Assembly: GCF_003994485.1 (NCBI RefSeq)
Contig: NZ_RZNJ01000002.1
Span: 743,255 to 807,254 of the forward strand
Source: Arsenicitalea aurantiaca
Lineage (GTDB): Bacteria; Pseudomonadota; Alphaproteobacteria; Rhizobiales; Devosiaceae
DNA length: 64,000 bases
Direction: 5' to 3'
How positions within the stretch are numbered: the stretch's first letter is position 1; each line of letters starts with the position of its first letter. Positions 58,517-64,000 of this stretch are shown here, in pieces. Position numbers and translations under genes: made by a program. The notes beneath the pieces were generated by a model that did no database searches, was not told the DNA's origin, and saw nothing but the letters and a program-made list of their open reading frames with translations.

Positions 58517-59254
58517 ATGGAAAATGCGCACCTGATCGGGCTGTCACGCCAGATCGCATTGCAGCGCCAGATGGATGTGGTGGCCAACAACGTCGCCAAC
58601 ATCAACACCGACGGGTTCAAGGCCCAGGCGCTGCTGTTTGAAGAATACGAGATGCCCGTGGCGCGTCATCGCGGCTTTGCGGGCACCGATCAGATGCTGA
58701 GCTTTACCCAGGACTGGGCAACGCTGCACGATATGTCCGGCGGCGCACGCGTGCAGACCGGCAATCCTCTCGACGTCGCTCTTTCCGATGGCGGGTTCCT
58801 CGTTGTCGAGACACCGGCGGGCGAGCGCTACACCCGTTCCGGAGCTTTGCAGATCAATGCCGAGGGCACACTCGTCACCGCAGACGGCAATCCGGTTCTC
58901 GGAGATGGCGGCCCGATCCAGTTCGGTCCTGAAGAAACCGATATCGTCTTCGCGCAGAACGGCGCGATCTCCTCCTCTGCCGGCGCCAAGGGGCGTCTCC
59001 AGATCGTCGCATTCGAGGATGTGCAGGCCCTGACGCGGGAGGGTGCGACGCTCTTTGCCGGAGGCACGCCACAGCCGGCAACGGGCGTCACCCTCACCCA
59101 GGGCGCCATCGAGCGCTCCAACGTCTCGGGCGTCGCCGAAATGGCGCGGATGATCCGCGTGTCGCGCGCCTACCAATCCCTCGCCTCACTCATGCAGAAG
59201 CAAGACGACCTGCGTCGCAGCGCCATCCAGCGCCTCGGCGACATGCAGGCCTGA
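58517..59254 (+). CDS. flgF: Flagellar basal-body rod protein FlgF
   Basis: A 245-residue proximal rod protein. The N-terminal HLIGLSRQIALQRQMDVVAN followed by NVANINTDGFKAQ is the rod signature, and the C-terminal VSGVAEMARMIRVSRAYQSLA forms the other half of the coiled coil. The ATG at 58517 is used; a GTG at 58511 is also in frame. It is the first gene of flgF-flgG-flgA-flgH. Confidence 0.94.
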   Translation: MENAHLIGLSRQIALQRQMDVVANNVANINTDGFKAQALLFEEYEMPVARHRGFAGTDQMLSFTQDWATLHDMSGGARVQTGNPLDVALSDGGFLVVETPAGERYTRSGALQINAEGTLVTADGNPVLGDGGPIQFGPEETDIVFAQNGAISSSAGAKGRLQIVAFEDVQALTREGATLFAGGTPQPATGVTLTQGAIERSNVSGVAEMARMIRVSRAYQSLASLMQKQDDLRRSAIQRLGDMQA

Positions 59255-59271
59255 AGCCAAAGGAACCCGCC

Positions 59272-60057
59272 ATGAAAGCTCTTTACATCGCATCGACGGG
59301 CATGAGCGCGCAGGAGCGCAATGTGGAGGTGATCTCCAACAACATCGCCAACATGCGCACCACCGGCTTCAAGCGCCAGCGCGCGGAGTTTCAGGATCTG
59401 CTCTACCAGTCCTACCGCCGCGCCGGCGCCGAGACGTCCGACCAGGGCACCGTTGTGCCGGTGGGTGTCGAAATCGGCTCGGGCGTGCGCACCGCAGCAA
59501 CGCCCCGCGTCATGAGCCAGGGCAATGTCGTGCCGACCGAAAAAGAACTCGACGTCGCGATCCGCGGCGAAGGCTATTTCATCGTCGAGCTGCCGGACGG
59601 CCGGACAGCCTACACGCGGGACGGCACCTTCGAGCGCGACAATACCGGCATGCTGGTCAATGTCGACGGCTATCAGATCCAGCCCGGCATCGTCATACCA
59701 GATGGCGCGAATGCAGTTTCGATCAGCGCAGACGGCGTCGTTCAGGCATTCATGAACAATGACAGCGCGCCGACGCAACTCGGGCAGATCCAGCTCGCGC
59801 GCTTCGTCAACAAGGCTGGCCTCGCGTCCATCGGCGACAATCTCTTCGTTGAGACCGGATCGAGCGGCCCCGCCCAGCTCGGTGTGCCCAATCAGGATGG
59901 CATGGGCAATGTGCTCCAGGCTTATCTGGAAATGGCCAATGTGAACGCGGTGACCGAGATCGCCGATCTGATCGCGGCCCAGCGCGCCTATGAAATGAAT
60001 GCGCGCGTCATCTCCGGGGCGGACGAAATGCTCGCCGCCACCAGCAATCTGCGTTGA
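59272..60057 (+). CDS. flgG: Flagellar basal-body rod protein FlgG
   Basis: A 261-residue distal rod protein. It begins MKALYIASTGMSAQERNVEV and has ISNNIANMRTTGFKRQRAEF, QGNVVPTEKELDVAIRGEGY and the terminal EMANVNAVTEIADLIAAQRA helix, all typical. It lies 17 bases after flgF with a good ribosome site. Confidence 0.97.
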   Translation: MKALYIASTGMSAQERNVEVISNNIANMRTTGFKRQRAEFQDLLYQSYRRAGAETSDQGTVVPVGVEIGSGVRTAATPRVMSQGNVVPTEKELDVAIRGEGYFIVELPDGRTAYTRDGTFERDNTGMLVNVDGYQIQPGIVIPDGANAVSISADGVVQAFMNNDSAPTQLGQIQLARFVNKAGLASIGDNLFVETGSSGPAQLGVPNQDGMGNVLQAYLEMANVNAVTEIADLIAAQRAYEMNARVISGADEMLAATSNLR

Positions 60058-60072
60058 GGAAAGGATTGAACG

Positions 60073-61029
60073 ATGCCCGCTAAACCGCTCTCCGGACTCC
60101 TTTCTCTCGGCCTCGTCATGGCCCTCGCTTCGACTGTATCGGCGGCGCCGCTGCTGCGCTCGGATATCGTCGTTACCGGCGCCGTCGTCACCATCGGCGA
60201 TATGTTCGAAGATGCCGGTCCCCTTGCGGGCCAAGCCATCTTCCGTGCCCCGAGCCCCGGGACGGCAGGCATCGTGCCGCTCGATGCCGTGCGCAATGCG
60301 GCGCGGAACGCCGGGCTCGTCGATTTCATCGATGATGGCGTCGCCGAGGTGCGCGTCGCCCGGGCCGCAACGCAGATCGACCGGGACACGATAAGCGCGC
60401 TGATCACGGCCGACCTAACGACCCGCGGCATTCTCGGCCGGGACATGCTGGCCGAACTGCGCTTCGAGGGCGCCGAGCCACAGTTCTTCGCAGAAGCCGT
60501 GGAGGAGCCGGTGCGGCTCGTCAGCCTCCGTTACCTCCCCGGCAACGGCTCCTTCTCCGCAAGGGTCCTGATTGCCGGCCATGCCGAACCGATCGATCTT
60601 TCCGGAAACATCGATCTGATGATCATGGCCCCCCATCTCGTCCAGAACCTGCCCGCAGGCACGATCCTCGGCCCAGAGCATATCGAAATGCGCGCGGTCG
60701 ATGCGCGGATCGCGGAGTCCAACGGCTTCGTGGATCCCGAATATCTGATCGGAAAGCAGCTGCAGCGCCAGAACCGCGCGGGGGTCATGCTGCGCCCCTC
60801 CGACGTCACCGAGCCGCAGATCGTCTCGCGCAACGAGCAGGTGACGGTCTATTTCCGCAACGGCCCGATGACGCTGAGCGTAAAGGGCCAGGCGCTCAAT
60901 GCGGCAAGCCTTGGCCAGCCCGTCGCCGTGCTCAACCTCGTGTCGCGCAAGGTGGTCCATGGCCGGGCCCTCGCGAACGGCGCGGTCGAGATCACCTCCC
61001 TCTCCCCACTCAAGCTGGCTGGCCTTTAA
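60073..61029 (+). CDS. flgA: Flagellar P-ring assembly protein FlgA
   Basis: A 318-residue periplasmic chaperone for P-ring (FlgI) assembly. A signal peptide (LSLGLVMALASTVSAA) is followed by a FlgA/SAF-type C-terminal domain with NLPAGTILGPEHIEMRAVDA, GKQLQRQNRAGVMLRPSDV and VTVYFRNGPMTLSVKGQALN. Its client gene flgI does not follow it here. It is 15 bases after flgG. Confidence 0.93.
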   Translation: MPAKPLSGLLSLGLVMALASTVSAAPLLRSDIVVTGAVVTIGDMFEDAGPLAGQAIFRAPSPGTAGIVPLDAVRNAARNAGLVDFIDDGVAEVRVARAATQIDRDTISALITADLTTRGILGRDMLAELRFEGAEPQFFAEAVEEPVRLVSLRYLPGNGSFSARVLIAGHAEPIDLSGNIDLMIMAPHLVQNLPAGTILGPEHIEMRAVDARIAESNGFVDPEYLIGKQLQRQNRAGVMLRPSDVTEPQIVSRNEQVTVYFRNGPMTLSVKGQALNAASLGQPVAVLNLVSRKVVHGRALANGAVEITSLSPLKLAGL

Positions 61030-61049
61030 GGCGCCTGGAGTCTTACGAG

Positions 61050-61784
61050 ATGAACATCCTCAAGCTCGCCGCCATCGCCGCCATCGCACTGGCCCTCACC
61101 GGTTGCAACACCGCCAACCGGCTGGCCTCGATCGGCGAAGCGCCGCCCCTGACGCCCATCGTCGACCCGACGGCGCAGGCGGGGTACCGCCCGATCAATA
61201 TGCCGATGCCGAGCGTCGTCCAGGCCTCCTACCAGCCCAATTCCCTCTTCTCCAACCAGGCGCGAGGCTTCTTCAAGGACCAGCGCGCCCACCAGATCGG
61301 CGACATCCTCACCGTCCTTGTCACCATTTCGGACCGGGCGCAGATCGCAAATCAGACGACGCGCAGCCGCAGTTCGACCAACGCAGCGGGCGTCGGCGGT
61401 GTCATGGGCTCGATCTTCGGGCGCATCGCGCCGGAAGTCGATGCATCGGGCGCGATTGACGTGACCTCAGGCGCCAACGATGCGGGCGCAGGATCGGTCA
61501 ACCGCTCCGAAAGCCTCCAGACGCAGGTCGCTGCCGTCGTCACGCAGGTCCTGCCGAACGGCAATCTCGTGATCGAAGGTCGACAGGAGGTTCGCGTCAA
61601 TTTCGAGGTCCGCGACCTTATCGTCGCCGGCATCGTGCGCCCTGAAGACATCCAGGCCGACAACACGATCCCCTCATCCAAGATCGCCGAAGCGCGGATC
61701 GCCTATGGCGGTCGCGGCCAGATCACTGACGTCCAGCAGCCGCGATACGGACAGCAGGTTCTCGACGCCATCCTGCCTTTCTAG
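61050..61784 (+). CDS. flgH: Flagellar L-ring protein FlgH
   Basis: A 244-residue outer-membrane lipoprotein forming the L ring. The lipobox LTGC places the lipidated Cys at residue 19. QARGFFKDQRAHQIGDILTV, then RSESLQTQVAAVVTQVLPNG, NLVIEGRQEVRVNFEVR and the C-terminal YGGRGQITDVQQPRYGQQ are characteristic. It is the last gene of the operon, ahead of a terminator. Confidence 0.96.
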   Translation: MNILKLAAIAAIALALTGCNTANRLASIGEAPPLTPIVDPTAQAGYRPINMPMPSVVQASYQPNSLFSNQARGFFKDQRAHQIGDILTVLVTISDRAQIANQTTRSRSSTNAAGVGGVMGSIFGRIAPEVDASGAIDVTSGANDAGAGSVNRSESLQTQVAAVVTQVLPNGNLVIEGRQEVRVNFEVRDLIVAGIVRPEDIQADNTIPSSKIAEARIAYGGRGQITDVQQPRYGQQVLDAILPF

Positions 61785-61868
61785 GCAGACCCTTCCCGGC
61801 CGGTCGCACACTCCCCCAATCGGTGCGACTGGCATGGCGGCAGGTTCCAGAATAGAACTTGCCCGACA

Positions 61869-61905
61869 AGGGGCGCAGGCACCCGGCTGCGCCCCTCCCC
61901 GTTTT
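61869..61905 (+). terminator. Terminator of the flgFGAH operon
   Basis: AGGGGCGCAG and CTGCGCCCCT form a perfect ten-pair stem with an eight-base loop at 61869-61896. A TTTT follows five bases later. It lies between flgH and the carboxypeptidase gene. Confidence 0.6.
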
Positions 61906-61923
61906 CAGAATGCTGGTGCACGC

Positions 61924-63420
61924 ATGACCTTTTCCAGGCTCGACACACATTGCCGCAAGCTCGAAGCGATGGAGCATGCACTCAGCATGCTGCGCGTCGA
62001 TGAAGCCGTGATGATGCCGGCGGGCGGTGGGGACAAGCGCGCCGAGGCGGTGGCGACGCTTGCAGGCATGTATCACCAACAGGCCACTGCGCCAGAGATC
62101 GCCGACTGGATCGCGGACGCAGAGGCCGAGGACCTGAACGCAGCCCAGAAGACGGCGCTCATCGAATTTCGCCGCGACTATCTCAACAAGACCTGCCTGC
62201 CGGTTGCTTTCGTGGAGCGCCAGACGGCTGCCAACATGCGGTCCGAGCAGATGTGGCGTGCCCTGCGCCCCGCCGGGGACTGGGCGGAATTCCTGCCGGC
62301 GCTCGAGGCGGTCGTCGCGGCCATGCGCGAGGAAGCGGCCTTGCGCGCCGATGTGCTGGGCCTCGCCCCCTATGACGCCTTGATGGAGCAGTATGATCCC
62401 GGCAATCGCGCGGCTGCCGTCGCACCGGTGTTCGATGATCTCAAGCGTTTCCTCAAGAGCTTCATTCCCGAGGCGCTCGAGCATCAGGCCCAAAGGCGCG
62501 CGCGCCGTCCCATGAAGCCAATGAACGGCCCCTTCCCCGTCGAGCGGCAGCGTGCGCTCGGGCTTTCCATGATGGGGGCGCTCGGCTTCGACTTCACTCA
62601 TGGCCGGCTCGACGTGTCCCATCACCCCTTCTGTGGCGGCGTGCCTACCGATGTGCGGATGACGACGCGGTACGAGACCCGCGAATTCCTCTCCGCGCTG
62701 ATGGGCACGCTGCATGAAACCGGTCACGCCCTTTACGAGCAGGGTCTGCCGACGGAATGGTCTCACTGGCCGGTCGGCCGCGCCCGCGGCATGGCCATCC
62801 ACGAAAGCCAGAGCCTCTTCGTCGAGCAGCAGATCGCCCGCAGCGACGTCTTCTGGAGCTGGGCGATGCCGCATCTCGCCGAGCATCTGGGCGAGGACGC
62901 GGTTGCGGGCTGGGATCTCGAGGACATGCTTGCCCACGTCCATCACGTGGAGCCGGGATTTATCCGGGTCGACGCCGATGAGGCGACCTATCCGCTCCAC
63001 GTGATCCTGCGCTTCGAGATCGAGCAGGAGCTCGTTTCAGGAGCCCTGCGCCCGTCCGACATCCCGGAGGCCTGGAATGCACGCATGGTCGAGTATCTCG
63101 GGCTCTCGACGCTCGACAATCCTCGCGACGGCGCGATGCAGGACGTACATTGGCCCGCCGGTGCATTCGGCTATTTCCCGTCCTATACCCTCGGCGCGAT
63201 GATCGCGGCGCAGCAATGGGCTGCCCTCGAAGCAAGCCATCCCGGTGCGCGCGAAGACATCGCCCGGGGCGATTTCACCGCCATCAATGCCTGGCGGCGC
63301 ACGCAGATCTGGCAGCGGGCCTCGACGCTTTCGACGCCCGACCTCCTCGTTGCAGCCACCGGGGAACCCTTGAGCGCACGATTTTTCGAAGCTCATCTGC
63401 GCCGCCGCTATCTCGGCTGA
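61924..63420 (+). CDS. Metallocarboxypeptidase of family M32
   Basis: A 498-residue carboxypeptidase Taq-type zinc enzyme that removes C-terminal residues from peptides in the cytoplasm. The active site HETGH is at residues 264-268 and the third ligand E294 follows in IHESQS. DVSHHPFCGGVPTDVRMTTR and the C-terminal GYFPSYTLGAMIAAQQ are also family blocks. The length is typical. It is not related in function to the flagellar genes before it. Confidence 0.93.
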   Translation: MTFSRLDTHCRKLEAMEHALSMLRVDEAVMMPAGGGDKRAEAVATLAGMYHQQATAPEIADWIADAEAEDLNAAQKTALIEFRRDYLNKTCLPVAFVERQTAANMRSEQMWRALRPAGDWAEFLPALEAVVAAMREEAALRADVLGLAPYDALMEQYDPGNRAAAVAPVFDDLKRFLKSFIPEALEHQAQRRARRPMKPMNGPFPVERQRALGLSMMGALGFDFTHGRLDVSHHPFCGGVPTDVRMTTRYETREFLSALMGTLHETGHALYEQGLPTEWSHWPVGRARGMAIHESQSLFVEQQIARSDVFWSWAMPHLAEHLGEDAVAGWDLEDMLAHVHHVEPGFIRVDADEATYPLHVILRFEIEQELVSGALRPSDIPEAWNARMVEYLGLSTLDNPRDGAMQDVHWPAGAFGYFPSYTLGAMIAAQQWAALEASHPGAREDIARGDFTAINAWRRTQIWQRASTLSTPDLLVAATGEPLSARFFEAHLRRRYLG

Positions 63421-63433
63421 GGGCATACCGCGG

Positions 63434-63461
63434 TTGACTTCCGAATGCTGACGCCTATTTT
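63434..63461 (+). promoter_or_regulatory. Candidate promoter of the ABC-F gene
   Basis: TTGACT at 63434-63439 and TATTTT at 63456-63461 are separated by 16 bases. A leader of roughly 85 bases precedes the ABC-F ATG at 63552 and contains a short overlapping frame starting at 63497. Confidence 0.45.
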
Positions 63462-63551
63462 CTGCGGAACCGCCGCACCAACAGGATGTGTCCAACATGG
63501 ATTTCCCGATGACCGCCCGCACCCTCGCCAGCGCTCATCAGGACACTCTCC

Positions 63552-64000
63552 ATGCCATCAATCATCCTCGACCAGATCTCGTTTTCCACGCCTGAAGGCG
63601 AACCCCTCTTTTCCGAACTGACGCTCGCCTTCCCGCCCGGCCGCACCGGCATTGTGGGCAGGAACGGCGTCGGCAAATCCAGCCTGCTAAGTCTTCTGAC
63701 CGGCGCCCGGATCCCGGATGCGGGAAGCGTGAGTGTCGCTGGCCGGGTGGGTCACCTCGCCCAGGCCGTGCAACCGAGACAAGGCGAAACGATCGCCGAG
63801 GCGCTCGGAGTGGCCCCGGATCTCGCACGTCTCTCTCGTCTCCTCGATGGGACAGGAACACCTGAAGACGCAGCTGAGGCGGACTGGACGCTCGAGGCGC
63901 GCATTGAAGCATGCTTTACCCGTCTCGACCTGCCCCAACTCGACCCCGACCGCCCTGTCGCCAGCCTGAGCGGTGGCCAGCAGACGCGCATGGCGATGGC
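63552..64000 (+). CDS. ABC-F family ATPase, N-terminal part (cut by window edge)
   Basis: The first 149 residues of an ABC-F protein, a soluble ATPase with two ABC domains that acts on ribosomes. It starts PSIILDQISFSTPEGEPLFS, has the Walker A motif GRNGVGKSS near residue 36, and the signature LSGGQQTRMAM at the window edge. Its short, compact first domain resembles the Uup/YheS and antibiotic-resistance ABC-F groups, which cannot be told apart without the rest. AGGA precedes the ATG. Confidence 0.85.
   Translation, partial: MPSIILDQISFSTPEGEPLFSELTLAFPPGRTGIVGRNGVGKSSLLSLLTGARIPDAGSVSVAGRVGHLAQAVQPRQGETIAEALGVAPDLARLSRLLDGTGTPEDAAEADWTLEARIEACFTRLDLPQLDPDRPVASLSGGQQTRMAM

Overview
This 64 kb window is a chromosomal segment of a GC-rich, flagellated alphaproteobacterium, most likely Hyphomicrobiales (Devosiaceae-like); that assignment is inference. 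Supporting markers are the F1-ATPase zeta subunit (DUF1476), CckA, GguC/AraD1, a RecA with the alphaproteobacterial N-terminus, candidate CtrA boxes TTAA-N7-TTAAC, a GAAC-N7-GAAC-like SOS box, a SbmA/BacA transporter and the purC-purS-purQ-purL-bolA-grxD order. Genes are packed tightly, many overlap by 1 to 8 bases, and no gene-free stretch exceeds about 280 bases. I saw no prophage, insertion sequence, CRISPR array, tRNA or rRNA.

Layout. 0-5.4 kb: the 3' end of radC, a BcsL-like acyltransferase, ccdA, then a translationally coupled run rpe-fosX-purB-hydrolase. 5.4-13.6 kb: a fatty-acid beta-oxidation locus, with fadD plus a MerR-type (LiuR-like) regulator on the minus strand and fadE-fadB-fadA on the plus strand; two similar palindromes lie between the divergent units. 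13.6-14.5 kb: a small ParE-type toxin-antitoxin pair and the ATPase zeta subunit. 14.7-22.5 kb: purine genes purC, purS, purQ and purL interleaved with an acyltransferase and a Pr6Pr membrane protein, then bolA, a DUF6665-like gene and a monothiol glutaredoxin. 22.6-32.8 kb: two MFS pumps, cysQ-ttcA, sbmA, rpsD, a third MFS, trmJ, a GNAT, a GFA-fold protein and a TfoX N-domain protein. 32.8-41.0 kb: icd, a secreted ClpP-fold protein of unknown role, alaS, recA, and a DHBP synthase with a degenerate GTP-cyclohydrolase-II-like domain. 41.2-44.3 kb: a sugar-acid locus (gguC, an FCD-type GntR regulator, an aldo/keto reductase). 44.3-61.9 kb: cckA and four flagellar blocks: flgB-flgC-fliE-fliQ-fliR-flhB (-), fliO-fliP (+), fliL-fliM-DUF6468-motE-TPR (-) and flgF-flgG-flgA-flgH (+). 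61.9-64 kb: an M32 carboxypeptidase and the start of an ABC-F protein.

The most notable part is the flagellar region, which looks Caulobacter-like in gene order and regulation. The sensor kinase CckA, top of the CckA-ChpT-CtrA relay, sits beside the operons. Near-perfect CtrA boxes precede flgB and fliL, and a degenerate one precedes the large TPR gene. flgF has a consensus-like sigma-54 -24/-12 element with two tandem GGCA-N5-TGCC inverted repeats about 80-100 bases upstream, the layout of FlbD/ftr enhancers. The 1105-residue exported TPR protein downstream of motE and the secreted ClpP-fold protein next to alaS are the best candidates for undescribed biology.
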